A DNA stretch of 64,000 nucleotides from Halobacteriales archaeon QS_1_69_70 (GTDB taxonomy: Archaea > Halobacteriota > Halobacteria > Halobacteriales > Haloarculaceae), in the NCBI GenBank assembly GCA_003021005.1, contig PXRI01000008.1, positions 62,001-126,000 on the forward strand. Direction: 5' to 3'. Numbering within the stretch: position 1 is the stretch's first letter; every line of letters begins with the position of its first letter. A model generated the notes under the pieces. That model was given only the letters and a program-made list of their open reading frames with translations, was not told the DNA's origin and made no database searches. Made by a program: the position numbers and the translations under genes. This document shows, piece after piece, positions 41,152-50,552 of this stretch.

Positions 41152-42866
41152 TGATCTCTGACCTTCACGGTGTTTTGACAGATCTACAAGACTCATGGAC
41201 GTATTCAGAAGATCCTACCACGATTAAATTTTCTAGTAATGAACTTACTATCTCATGCCGAGAAAGAATATTTGAACAAATAGCTGATATTCGTTCAATT
41301 TTTGATGGGAGAAGCCTGATATTCAAGGTTTCCGAAGAAAGAGATATCTTTGAATACAGAATCCACTGGGAACCCAATAACAACATTACCCGGACCAGAG
41401 ACCAAGACGAGGATACAGAAGGTGATGATTTGTTTCAGGATGATGCAGCAATATCAGCAATAGAGACTTTGAGAAACAATCGTATAACAAATACTGAGCA
41501 ATTACGGGAATGCTTAGACGGCTTCATTGGTAATGAAAACGTAAAGGTCAGTTTTGTTTACCGTGTAAATACAGCAGACATTAGCGGAGTGATTAAATCT
41601 GAGATAGATGAACTAAATAGTGTTCGATTTTATGTACAAAAGTCAACATTTTTGGACCATATAGACATCGATGAAATGGACTCATTAAAAGAAATACTAC
41701 TCCCGGCTAATGAAAAACAATTGTTTGTTATCCAAGACATCGATGCGGCTTGTTATGGAAAGGATCTAGGTTTCTTTTCCTTATCGAATCTATTTTCGGA
41801 TTCGTATAATGATTTCTTGCGGATGAGATCGGAAATTGAAAGAAAAATATCTAAGGTTGGGCGGGAGTGCGTTATCGATAAATTCGAGAGTATTTATATC
41901 CCCCCAGATTTCTTCGAGCTCCAATCCATCAATGACGAATCTTTCGTTTCCGATTTATTTACCCAAATAAGCGGCTATCAATTATTGTATTCAATATTTT
42001 CTCTTAGCAATGTGGTAAGTCGTCGTTCTGACAGTTGGCAAATAAGAATAAACGGTAAAAAAATTCTGGAGGAAAACGTAAAGATAGATGACCATGAAGG
42101 TGGTTGGGAATTGAAGACACTTACATCTGAGAGAGTAGAATCGGATGTTCTCATAACGAAGGATATGGTTAGTTCCTTCGTCGAGGTGTTCCAATGGACC
42201 TATGAGATCCGGGAGACAGATAGATTATCAGTTTTAAGAAATATCATCACACTGTACACTACTACGATTGAAGGACTAATTGAGGATATTGATGAAATAT
42301 TCGGAAGTTCAAAATCTAACTTCCAATTCTATGCAGAGGAGAGCGTTGATGAGTTTTTGGAGATGCAACAAGACGTTAGTAATTACCTTCTTGAAACTCA
42401 GCGGGAGATCTCAGAACTTCGGCGTAGCCTCGCAAATAACCTGAGTAGGGACCTATTCAGAGTTTTTGGCTTTTTGATCGTCGTCTGGGTGGGTATCTTC
42501 CTTCAATTAGAACAAATTGCTACAGTACAAAATGCTTTGAGTCTCTCACTTGTCCCGGTTATCTTATATCTCATATTAAGTATCCGTGCAGTTATGGGCT
42601 TAAATCAACAGTTCATTTCTATCGAAGAACGACGTGATTCGTACTATGAAATGTATAAACGCCAATTGAGCGAAGAATTTTTCGATGATATAGTAGATTC
42701 GGACGAAGACCAACGTATTAGTAGCCAATTTCAAACCGATAAATGTATCTATTATATAGTCTTCGGTGGGTTATTGCTATTTGCCATCTACGCGGTCATT
42801 GACCTGCAAGTTATCCATGGGCCAGTGTCAGAAATTGCTAGTTCTATTTTATCTGAGGCAAATTAA
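41151..42866 (+). CDS. Membrane protein of unknown function, partner of the NA37-like protein
   Basis: The 571-residue protein has a large soluble N-terminal part (about 430 residues) with no domain that I can name and a helical ELRRSLANNLSRDLFRV region. Three transmembrane segments close the protein: VFGFLIVVWVGIFLQL, LSLSLVPVILYLILSIRAV and CIYYIVFGGLLLFAIYAVIDL. It is AT-rich like its partner and coupled to it. A cytoplasmic sensor plus membrane effector layout is common in anti-phage systems, so I suggest that role, but only as an inference. It is convergent with the second recombinase gene. Confidence 0.65.
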   Translation: MISDLHGVLTDLQDSWTYSEDPTTIKFSSNELTISCRERIFEQIADIRSIFDGRSLIFKVSEERDIFEYRIHWEPNNNITRTRDQDEDTEGDDLFQDDAAISAIETLRNNRITNTEQLRECLDGFIGNENVKVSFVYRVNTADISGVIKSEIDELNSVRFYVQKSTFLDHIDIDEMDSLKEILLPANEKQLFVIQDIDAACYGKDLGFFSLSNLFSDSYNDFLRMRSEIERKISKVGRECVIDKFESIYIPPDFFELQSINDESFVSDLFTQISGYQLLYSIFSLSNVVSRRSDSWQIRINGKKILEENVKIDDHEGGWELKTLTSERVESDVLITKDMVSSFVEVFQWTYEIRETDRLSVLRNIITLYTTTIEGLIEDIDEIFGSSKSNFQFYAEESVDEFLEMQQDVSNYLLETQREISELRRSLANNLSRDLFRVFGFLIVVWVGIFLQLEQIATVQNALSLSLVPVILYLILSIRAVMGLNQQFISIEERRDSYYEMYKRQLSEEFFDDIVDSDEDQRISSQFQTDKCIYYIVFGGLLLFAIYAVIDLQVIHGPVSEIASSILSEAN

Positions 42867-42875
42867 TAGGAAGCC

Positions 42876-43996
42876 TTAATTACAAAAATTACCTTCATTG
42901 TTCAGCTGAAATTCGTCCAGTACCTGCTGACGTTGCTGCATCTTGCGCTCAGCAGACCGTACGTCATAGTGCTCATCGATAATGCTCGGGGAGACGTTAC
43001 ACCGCTCGCTAACCACCTCGACAGGAATCCCTGACGATAGTAGGTGGGTGATGTACCCCCGGCGGATCGGATGCGGCGTCACCGACGACGGACACTTCGA
43101 GACACTATCCAGATCGACGACCGCCTCGCAATCGGTGGGATCTCGATCGTGAGGGCACTCAGCTGAAACCTCACATGGCCTGGACCACTTGTAGATGTAC
43201 GTCCGGATCGTCGACTTCGCAACTCGACCATGCACCGATGTCAGAAGCGGTGATCGGCCATGCTCATCTGTTACGTCCGGCCGCTGGTGATCCAGATAGT
43301 CATCGATCACCGCACAGACCTCCGAGGAAATCGCAACCGGCCGCTCACCGCGGTTACCGTTCTTGATCGGGGTATCCGTCTCCGGTCGGTGCGCGATGTT
43401 TAGATGGGGTGTCTCGGCGTTCGGGCGATAATCGTCGATGTCAAGCGCGTGGGCGGCACCCATCCGGATCCCGGTTTCGGCCAGTATGAGCCAGGTCACG
43501 TGCTCGACGGTCGCGTACTCGTACGTGCCGAGATACTCGACGATCTCTTCGACTCGATCGGCGTGAAGAGTCTTTTCTCGGGAGCCTTCGCCACGCGGGA
43601 CGTTGGGGACGTTAATTTTGTGGAACAGGCCCTCGGGGACCGCGTCGATGGTTTCACACCATTTGATGAAAACCCGAAGCGTCGACATCTGCGTCCGTTC
43701 GCTGACGACGTTGAGGTCCTCCCGTCGCCACACCTGGAACTCGTGGAGGTCGCGAGCCGAGAGGTCGTTCATGTTCTCGATGTCCTGCTCGGTGCACCAG
43801 TCGACGAGAAGCTCAGACGGGACCTGTGGCCCTTGACGGTCGCCTGTTGACAGTCCCGCTTCCGGTCGTCGAGATACATCTGGACGGCGTCTGCAGGGGT
43901 GATCGGTTCCAGGGAGTTTTCGGACTCTTGAAGCACTCCCCGGAGCGTGTCCTCGAGATCCCGGTCGTTCGGGATGGTGGGGACGTCGTTATTCAT
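42876..43996 (-). pseudogene. Second tyrosine recombinase, frameshifted by one base
   Basis: The N-terminal frame (start 43996) reads MNNDVPTIPNDRDLEDTLRGVLQESENSLEPITPADAVQMYLDDRKRDCQQATVKGHRSRLSF and then fails. The continuation LLVDWCTEQDIENMNDLSARDLHEF lies one base out of frame. A missing C in TTC-CTC near 43812 would restore the protein. The catalytic part is intact: R in TGIRMGAAHALDIDD, HPIRRGYIT, and tyrosine in DEHYDVRSAERKM. It has the same cysteine-rich insertion as the first recombinase. The gene overlaps a ribbon-helix-helix gene upstream by the usual few bases. It could be a sequencing error or a true pseudogene. Confidence 0.75.
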
Positions 43997-44210
43997 TGTC
44001 CGTCGCTTTCAGATCGCGAATGATTCCCTGGACCGACTCGTCTGCGTACAGCGCCGAACCGTGGTCTGGGTTTCGGCGTATGTAGTACTCGACGGCGCGG
44101 CGGAGGAAGTCGGCCTTGGTCGAGTCTGTTTCGTCGATCGCCGCCTCAGCCAGATCCGCGTGCTCCGCTGGCAGCCGGGTCGCGAAGGCTGGCTTTAAAT
44201 TCGACCCCAT
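43989..44210 (-). CDS. Ribbon-helix-helix DNA-binding protein
   Basis: The 73-residue protein reads MGSNLKPAFATRLPAEHADLAEAAIDETDSTKADFLRRAVEYYIRRNPDHGSALYADESVQGIIRDLKATDNE. It has a strand near residues 8-13 and two helices (DLAEAAIDETD and KADFLRRAVEYYIRR), a CopG/MetJ-like ribbon-helix-helix. The ATG at 44210 lies 25 bases after a TATATATAA box. It overlaps the recombinase start by 8 bases, so it probably regulates that operon, and it may bind the palindromes upstream. Confidence 0.7.
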   Translation of the reverse strand: MGSNLKPAFATRLPAEHADLAEAAIDETDSTKADFLRRAVEYYIRRNPDHGSALYADESVQGIIRDLKATDNE

Positions 44211-44234
44211 TACCAGCCCGTGCCGATTCGGGCC

Positions 44235-44245
44235 TTATATATAAT
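44235..44245 (-). promoter_or_regulatory. TATA box for the ribbon-helix-helix/integrase operon
   Basis: Minus-strand ATTATATATAA lies 25 bases before ATG 44210, an excellent leaderless promoter match. Confidence 0.6.
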
Positions 44246-44413
44246 GGCGAAAACATGGCCATGGCCATGGCAAAACGGCCAAGATTGAAGATCTTAGCTT
44301 AACATATTGTATACTCTGGCCAAACTACCCTACATTTGCAAAAAATTGAATGGCTAGTCGTGTTTATTCTGAAACATTCGGTGCCATTCCAGTTAACAGA
44401 TAATCAGTAAGCT

Positions 44414-44431
44414 TGGGCCATGCATGGCCCA
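44414..44431. promoter_or_regulatory. 18-base perfect palindrome
   Basis: TGGGCCATGCATGGCCCA equals its own reverse complement and shares the GGCCATG core with the palindrome at 44255-44268. It is a candidate binding site for the nearby ribbon-helix-helix protein. Confidence 0.45.
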
Positions 44432-44925
44432 TCATGGCCGAGTAATGGTATTCTATAGGTGATTCTGTTTGTTCAACATTCGATATGTCCCCGTACGCCT
44501 GGCCGGTTCAGAGCTCCCGCGCGGTAACGATCGATTTCATAGCCGGATTCTGAACGAATTATTGCTATTGGACCATAGTATATGAATTACCTAATTAGGA
44601 GTCGGCCAAACGTCCCACAGATTGATCGTCTTTAGGAAAATAATCCGGCGAATGAACACTTTAGACATACGATAATGATGTTTCGACTTTCTCGGTATCT
44701 TCATCAGTTGATACCGCCCAAACATTTCCACCTATTGTTCTCCCCATGATCGCCGACGTAACATTCCGCTACGCCGAATTTCCTAACTGAATCACCCGGA
44801 GGCGGCTGACCATCATTCAAATCTAAATAGCGGCACGTAACACCCCGTTACGCGTCGATCAGAGTATCTGAAGTCGGTGGTTTCAGATCAGCCTCGACCA
44901 GACAGTATCACGAATACCAAGGGTT

Positions 44926-45036
44926 GTGAGGGAGGGACACACGGACCGAGAAGAGCTCACCGAGTACGTCGATCGTTTTCAATCACTGCTCGAATTGGCT
45001 CCGCAAATCGAAGAGCAGATAGAACAGAAGACGTGA
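44926..45036 (+). CDS. Possible small acidic ORF
   Basis: GTG 44926 to TGA 45036 gives VREGHTDREELTEYVDRFQSLLELAPQIEEQIEQKT, a 36-residue, amphipathic acidic helix-like peptide. Haloarchaeal genes often have this composition, but no promoter or family is evident. It may be the 3' end of a decayed gene. Confidence 0.3.
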   Translation: MREGHTDREELTEYVDRFQSLLELAPQIEEQIEQKT

Positions 45037-45047
45037 TTTGACACCGG

Positions 45048-47849
45048 TTACCCCCGAGCTTCGCTAACTAAATCTTCGAGGCTATTCAATGGAATAGGGT
45101 CTAAAGTGACCAGCTCATCGTCCGCCGTATAGTAGATACCTGGGAAGATGTCTCGATTTTCATACACCGAGGTCAGTACGTGGTGGTAGACGCTAAGTTG
45201 CTTCCGATATTCCTCATGACCTCGGCGGGTTGCGTCGGTCTTGTAATCGATTACCTCGACCCGGCCATTCGTGAGGTGTACGAGGTCGACGACGCCCGAG
45301 ATTGTCACACGACCACCATCCACTTCCAACGGGAGCCGGGCGGGTTGTTCGACCATTAATTCCCCCTCAAGACTGTCAATGAATGCCTTCACTCGCTTCT
45401 CATGGTGGTTAGATGGCGCAACCTCTTCACCGCTTGCGTATTCCTCGGCGAATTGGTGAACCTGATCCCCGAAGCTCGTCCCACCACCTTCCGAAGCTAC
45501 CGTCTCACCGGTGTCAACGTCGAAGATTGAGTCATCGATCAGGTCGTGCGGCGTGAGCCCTATCGGGCCAGCCGGCGGTTGGACCGAGAATGGCAGTTGT
45601 GCCTGGACGGTCTGATCCCGCTCGACTGGCTCGACGTCCGGCTGGACTGGCTGAACCTCGACGGGAAGTTCTTCGAGGAAGGTATTCCGCTCCTCCCCGC
45701 CGGCAAAGATGACGTGGCTTTCAGCCCGCGTAATTGCGACGTAAAGCAATCGACGTTCCCCGTCGTATCCTTCGGGGAGACAGTGTCTGAGGACGTCGTG
45801 TCGCCAGTTGTCGTAGACGTGCGGGTGGGCATCGATTTCGGCGTACTCCTTGCGTTGTCGGAGCCCAACCGGCTCCTCGTAGCGGACGATATCCGAGTTC
45901 CGTGACGAGGGCGGGAACCGGCCATCGTTCAAATTCGCGAGGATGACGTTCGGATACTCGAGGCCCTTGGCCGCGTGGATGGTTTGCACCGTGACCGAAT
46001 CATCGCCGGCACTTGTGTGGACCTCGTGGGTGGCCCCGTCCTCGATGGCGCCCTCGATGAACTGTATCAGGTCGCCACGAGTCATCGTGGTCGCGTCGTA
46101 CACCGACTGGATGGTGTGAAGGATGACGTCAGCGTAGTCGCCGTCGAAGCCGTACCGCGCAAAGACTCGGCGGGCGACCAGCAGCTCCTGGATTTCGTCG
46201 AGCGTGTAGCCGGCTCGTTCGAGCACGACCGCCCAGCCCCGGTCGGCGTCGGATTCCAGGATTCTGAGCCACGCAAGGAGGAGTTTGGCTTGGTCCGTCC
46301 GGAATAGTTTGACACCGCCGTCGTAGGACATCGGGAAGGCGAACTCCTCGGCCACCTGGAGCAGCTCACGACCGTAGTCTCTCGTCCGGGTGAAGACAGC
46401 GATATCGCCGTACTTCGGCGGTCGCGGGTCGCCGTCCTCATCCTCGATGGGATACCCCTCGTTCCCGACGATTCGTTGAATGTTAGAGAGGACGGCCTCG
46501 TGTTCATCCTCGTGCTGAACCGCTTCGATGTTCGTCTCGTCGAACGACGCATTCGATGACAGCGAGACGACGTCGTCGAGCACAGAGTGGTCAATGTCCT
46601 CGCCGTCGCTAGCTGGAGTGACGAGTGCCTCTTCCGAAAACTCGAGAATGGACGCCGTCGACCGGTAATTTTCCTCCAGTTCGATCCGGGTAACTTCGGT
46701 TGCGTCGAAGGCGACCCGCTGGGCGTCGTCGTTGAGTTCGGCGCGGAACCGGTCCAGGCGCTGTTTGAAGTCGGTGATGTTGGCCACGTCGGCGTACTGG
46801 AACGAGTAGATGCTCTGTTTCCAGTCGCCGACCACGCAGAGATTGTCGGTGCCGGCCAACAGGAGCGCGAGCTTGAACTGGATCTCGTTCGTGTCCTGGA
46901 ATTCGTCGATCATCACGTACTCATAGGCGATCCGCTCTCTGATGCCGTGATTTTCACACAGGAGCACGAACGCGAACAGTTGGAGAAACCCAAAGTTCAG
47001 GAAGTTACGGCCGAGCGCGAACTCGAGGTACTCGAAGAAGACATCGTGGACGAACTGCTTCAGGTGCTCGCGGTCCGCCTCGAAGACGCGGCGGGCGACA
47101 TCATCGTCGAGTTGCTTCGTGCCGCGGCCACCGCGAAGGTCGGCTTTCGACGGGGCGTCCGGCCGATACGTCTTGTTGCCGCCATACCGACTCAAGTCGC
47201 TACGGAGCTCGGACTGTTTCCGGCCACCATTCTGTGGCTGATTAACCTCGTCGAACAGCGTCCGGAACGCCTCGAAGTCGCCGTCGAGATGCGATTCGCC
47301 GTCCCGATACCAGCCGTCAGCGGTGGGGAAGATACCCTTCGCCGAGAGCTGCTTGACGAGCCCGAGGAGTTCCGAGTGATCGTCGATCGCTCGGAACTGG
47401 TCGGCGTACCCCGGGTGTGCGTCCCGGAACTGGCCGAGGAACTCCCGGAAGAGCTCCGCTTCGATGAGCTCATCTTCGAGAATGTTCGTGGAGCCGGTGA
47501 TGTGGTCGTCGATACCCAGATGGGTCGGAGCGCGAAAGCCGTGCTCATCGAGGATCGCATGGCAGTGGGCGTGGAACGTGCTGATCGGGGCATCGGCCAG
47601 TTCCCGAAGACTGTACCCCGATCGATCGACGATCCGTTCTTTCATCTCGAGCGCTGCGCTCCGCGTGAACGTCACGAGCAAGACGTCATCCGGGTCCACC
47701 TCGGGTTGGTCGACGATGTTCGCGTACCGCCGTGTAACGGCGAACGTCTTTCCGGTGCCGGCGCCGGCGTCGACGAGATAGAGGCCCTCGGTATTCTCGA
47801 TGAGTTGCCGTTGCTGCTCGTTCGGTTCGATGTCAGTCATCCCGCTCAC
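45048..47849 (-). CDS. UvrD/AddA-like helicase with C-terminal PD-(D/E)XK nuclease motif
   Basis: The 933-residue protein has a superfamily-1 helicase core: Walker A in LVDAGAGTGKTFAVTRR near residue 30, LLVTFTRSAALEMKERI, the DExx motif VMIDEFQDTN near residue 312, VVGDWKQSIYSFQYAD, VQTIHAAKGLEYPNVI, and LLYVAITRAESHV. Near the C-terminus, INGVVDLVHL-like and VEVIDYKTDATRR segments match the nuclease motif of AddA/RecB. Together with the adjacent AddB-like protein it probably forms an ATP-driven DNA-end-processing complex. GTG 47849 or ATG 47840 may be the start. The gene overlaps the end of the upstream gene, so they are coupled. Confidence 0.82.
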   Translation of the reverse strand: MSGMTDIEPNEQQRQLIENTEGLYLVDAGAGTGKTFAVTRRYANIVDQPEVDPDDVLLVTFTRSAALEMKERIVDRSGYSLRELADAPISTFHAHCHAILDEHGFRAPTHLGIDDHITGSTNILEDELIEAELFREFLGQFRDAHPGYADQFRAIDDHSELLGLVKQLSAKGIFPTADGWYRDGESHLDGDFEAFRTLFDEVNQPQNGGRKQSELRSDLSRYGGNKTYRPDAPSKADLRGGRGTKQLDDDVARRVFEADREHLKQFVHDVFFEYLEFALGRNFLNFGFLQLFAFVLLCENHGIRERIAYEYVMIDEFQDTNEIQFKLALLLAGTDNLCVVGDWKQSIYSFQYADVANITDFKQRLDRFRAELNDDAQRVAFDATEVTRIELEENYRSTASILEFSEEALVTPASDGEDIDHSVLDDVVSLSSNASFDETNIEAVQHEDEHEAVLSNIQRIVGNEGYPIEDEDGDPRPPKYGDIAVFTRTRDYGRELLQVAEEFAFPMSYDGGVKLFRTDQAKLLLAWLRILESDADRGWAVVLERAGYTLDEIQELLVARRVFARYGFDGDYADVILHTIQSVYDATTMTRGDLIQFIEGAIEDGATHEVHTSAGDDSVTVQTIHAAKGLEYPNVILANLNDGRFPPSSRNSDIVRYEEPVGLRQRKEYAEIDAHPHVYDNWRHDVLRHCLPEGYDGERRLLYVAITRAESHVIFAGGEERNTFLEELPVEVQPVQPDVEPVERDQTVQAQLPFSVQPPAGPIGLTPHDLIDDSIFDVDTGETVASEGGGTSFGDQVHQFAEEYASGEEVAPSNHHEKRVKAFIDSLEGELMVEQPARLPLEVDGGRVTISGVVDLVHLTNGRVEVIDYKTDATRRGHEEYRKQLSVYHHVLTSVYENRDIFPGIYYTADDELVTLDPIPLNSLEDLVSEARG

Positions 47850-50421
47850 CCTCTAGCAAAAGGTCGCGATGGTCGACACGGCGGTAGTTCGGTTCTCCGC
47901 CGGGGCCTTCGATCGGGAAGCACTCGGCACCGGCCCGCCGGTGGTTGATCTCCTCGATGCGGTCCGAGACGAACGCCTCGAACGCGTCGAGATCCTCCCG
48001 GAAGAACGCGCGTTTCCGAATCCCATTGAGTTCGCGGATCGCTTGGTCACAGCCCTTCTCGTCATCGACAGCCTCGCCGGTGGCTTTCAATATCGCCGCG
48101 GTGAACTCCTCGGCAAAGGCTGAGTCTCTGAGTTCTTCCTTGTCAGTCGTCTCCGGGAACGACAGGGACTCGACGGTATCCTGGTAAGTGGCGAATCCGA
48201 GGTCCTCAAACGTGGCAACACAGTCGTTGTATCCGTCCAGAAGGGCGTCATAGGCCTCTCGAGAGGCCACGAAGTCGTCGAAGGTCTCCGGATAGTATTC
48301 GATGGTCGTTAGGGCATCCTCGAGAGTCGCGTCGCCCGTGATGACGTCGTCGAGCGTCTCGAGGAAGTGGCAGAAGCTAAACTGAATACGTTGGTCAGGG
48401 TTCTCGCTTCGGAAGTGGCTCAGATACAAAGCCGCCTGGAAGTTCGGAGTGTCGGTAACAGGGTCGATCGACGACCGCTTCACTAACTTGTATGCGGACT
48501 TCTTGCTGCCGCTCTTGTAGTCGACGATGTGGTCGGCGGCCCGCACGAGGTCGATCTTGCCCTTGGCGCCGATGGCCGCGTTCTCGAACCAGCGTTCTGT
48601 GAGCGTGGAGTCGACCTCCAGCCCGAAGTGGTCGGCGACGACATTGTCGCCCCAGCCGGACGCCGGGGTGAGAAACGCCTGGCTCTCTGGCGGGTGGGCG
48701 TCCAGGTACTCGACGATGGTGTCGAGGCCGATCCGGTACTTCCGTCGGCGCAACGGTGCCTCATCATCGTGGAAGAACGAGCCGGCCTCCCGGAGCATCA
48801 AGTCCACGACGTCACGGATGGCGTCGTCGTCGACGCGGTCGGGGTGGTTGACGTAGAACTCCGCGAAGTCGTGGAACAGGTTCCCCTCCCGGAAGTAGTC
48901 CTTGTCGGGGCCGTCGAGTATTCGGCCGAAGAAGTAGTCCCGCGGGGAATTGACGTAGCTGTTGAGACTCGATTGGCTGATCGTCTCGATGGTGTCGGGC
49001 TCGACGCCGATGGGCTCCGTCTCGAATCGCTCCCCAGTCTCCTCCTCAGGGTGGGAGTGCTGCACCGACTCGAGATCGCTGAATCGTTCGAAGTCCTCAT
49101 CCAGAAGTTCTCCAAAGTACAGACAGGGCGTGACCGGCTGGCCGCCGGCCGTATCCTGGACGAGATAGTACTGCTCGGTCCCACTCTGCAGTAGGAGTTG
49201 GAACCGCCTGATGTAGCGTTCGAACTGGGCGTCGGTGTCGACCCAGGGGCGCTGTGGGGCGGCGTGGGTCCAGCCGTCGTCCAGGCCGAGATAGAAGACG
49301 GACGAGCGATCGACATAGCCCGACGACTTAGCATCGGCCAACAGCACGCCCTCGTTCTCGCGGTCCACGGGGACGTCGTACGTCTGGAGGTAGTATGCGA
49401 GGTTTTCGACTCGGTCCTGGGTGACAGTCGCCGTCGCGAGTCCGAGCTTGGACAGCTCTTCAGAGAATTGCTCAAGGTTACTTCCCGTCTCGGTCTCGAA
49501 GGCGGTCAGCGCCTCGTCGAACGTGGATTGCTCCACTGTCTCGCAGAAATCAGTGATCCACTGGACTTCCGGGACATCGACGCTGGTAAGCTGCTTTTCG
49601 TCGTGCTCGACCGGGACGTTTGCGCCCAAACGGGCGAGGACCGGCTTGGCATCGGTAACGGTCGTTTCGGAGCCGCGGAACGCCGTCCGGAGGAGTCGGA
49701 CGAACGCCCGATGGTCCGGGTGCTCAACGAACCCGGGACCACCGTGGTACGGGATATCATTCGCCTCGAGGGCGGATTCGACGAGCGAGGAATACCTACT
49801 CGCACTGTCGAGGACGACGGCAACGTCGTCGGCGTTCGCTGGGGTGACCGTATCGAGGAGCGCGTCGACGATGTCGGCCGAGGAGTCGAAGACATGGAAC
49901 GGCGGATGGTCGAACGGATCGTCGGTGAAGAGCTCGACGCGGTCGTACTCGGCCGGGAGGATCGACCGTTCGAGCTGGGTCAGTTGCTCGTAGCCGACGA
50001 CGGCGACGGCCTCATGTTCGTCGATTTCGTAGTCGGTCAGCTGTCCGGAGGTCGTCTGGATGTCTTCGATGATGTCGACGGCCGCCTCGGTGGTCTCGTC
50101 GGTGTAGGCGCCATATTCGAATATATCGTCGGCTGCGCCTTGATGCTCCCAGCACTGGAGGATATTCCCAATCGCGTAGGCGATCGCCTTCCAGGAGTGG
50201 TCGGTCCGGTCGACGACTTCGAGGAAGGCGAGGCGGTCTTCGGCCTGTTCTCGGCGGCCTGTCGCAAGTCGTCGGGGTGTGGTCGCGAAGGTGCCGAACT
50301 GAGATGCTGTGACGCGGCAGTTGATCGCATCGGCGAGAGGGTTGGCGGGAACGATGACCAGGTCGTGGTTTTCGACAGCAGAGTAGAGTGTCTGCAGATC
50401 CCTTGCTCGGCTAATTGACAC
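47833..50421 (-). CDS. AddB-like protein with PD-(D/E)XK nuclease domain
   Basis: The 862-residue protein has an N-terminal region resembling an inactive helicase scaffold, LAYYLQTYDVPVDRENEGVLLADAKSSGYVDRSSVFYLGLDDG, and a C-terminal nuclease domain. The nuclease part starts with ISQSSLNSYVNSPRDYFFGRIL near residue 480 and has GAKGKIDLVRAADHIVDYKSGSKKS near residue 620-640, matching the AddB/RecB-like D...DYK motif. GTG 50421 is my start, because a TTTAA-like box lies about 30 bases before it; the 895-residue ORF extends into the promoter. It is the first gene of a two-gene operon and divergent from the endonuclease-like gene. Confidence 0.78.
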   Translation of the reverse strand: MSISRARDLQTLYSAVENHDLVIVPANPLADAINCRVTASQFGTFATTPRRLATGRREQAEDRLAFLEVVDRTDHSWKAIAYAIGNILQCWEHQGAADDIFEYGAYTDETTEAAVDIIEDIQTTSGQLTDYEIDEHEAVAVVGYEQLTQLERSILPAEYDRVELFTDDPFDHPPFHVFDSSADIVDALLDTVTPANADDVAVVLDSASRYSSLVESALEANDIPYHGGPGFVEHPDHRAFVRLLRTAFRGSETTVTDAKPVLARLGANVPVEHDEKQLTSVDVPEVQWITDFCETVEQSTFDEALTAFETETGSNLEQFSEELSKLGLATATVTQDRVENLAYYLQTYDVPVDRENEGVLLADAKSSGYVDRSSVFYLGLDDGWTHAAPQRPWVDTDAQFERYIRRFQLLLQSGTEQYYLVQDTAGGQPVTPCLYFGELLDEDFERFSDLESVQHSHPEEETGERFETEPIGVEPDTIETISQSSLNSYVNSPRDYFFGRILDGPDKDYFREGNLFHDFAEFYVNHPDRVDDDAIRDVVDLMLREAGSFFHDDEAPLRRRKYRIGLDTIVEYLDAHPPESQAFLTPASGWGDNVVADHFGLEVDSTLTERWFENAAIGAKGKIDLVRAADHIVDYKSGSKKSAYKLVKRSSIDPVTDTPNFQAALYLSHFRSENPDQRIQFSFCHFLETLDDVITGDATLEDALTTIEYYPETFDDFVASREAYDALLDGYNDCVATFEDLGFATYQDTVESLSFPETTDKEELRDSAFAEEFTAAILKATGEAVDDEKGCDQAIRELNGIRKRAFFREDLDAFEAFVSDRIEEINHRRAGAECFPIEGPGGEPNYRRVDHRDLLLEGERDD

Positions 50422-50552
50422 GGAACCGATAATGATTACAATCTGGTTAAATCTACGGGCTGAATCGGATAGTCCCCCAAACCGAATGGGTCCGTGGAGT
50501 TGGTCAGTTACACAGGGCAAATCTATTTCTCATTGTTGTGTAAGTTGGTACC
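50422..50552. promoter_or_regulatory. Divergent promoter region of the defence-like locus
   Basis: This 131-base gap separates the minus-strand AddB-like operon from the plus-strand endonuclease-like gene. It contains GTAGATTTAACC (minus strand, near the AddB-like start) and CAAATCTATTTCTC (plus strand, about 25 bases from ATG 50553). Both directions may be controlled together. Confidence 0.4.

Larger units (their letters stand above)
44211..45047. other. Long AT-rich intergenic region between recombinase operon and helicase locus
   Basis: This 837-base stretch has no long ORF. It contains ATGGCCATGGCCAT (44255-44268, a palindrome), TGGGCCATGCATGGCCCA (44414-44431, a perfect 18-base palindrome) and further ATGGCC units, which may be operator sites. 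A possible short ORF at 44926-45036 is listed separately. Base composition differs from the GC-rich core. Confidence 0.5.

Noticed and set aside
40111-42866. The AT-rich pair as a Kiwa (KwaA/KwaB) system
   Set aside because: A membrane protein plus soluble partner resembles Kiwa only in outline. I see no specific match to the KwaB DUF4868 sequence, and the soluble protein looks more like NA37.
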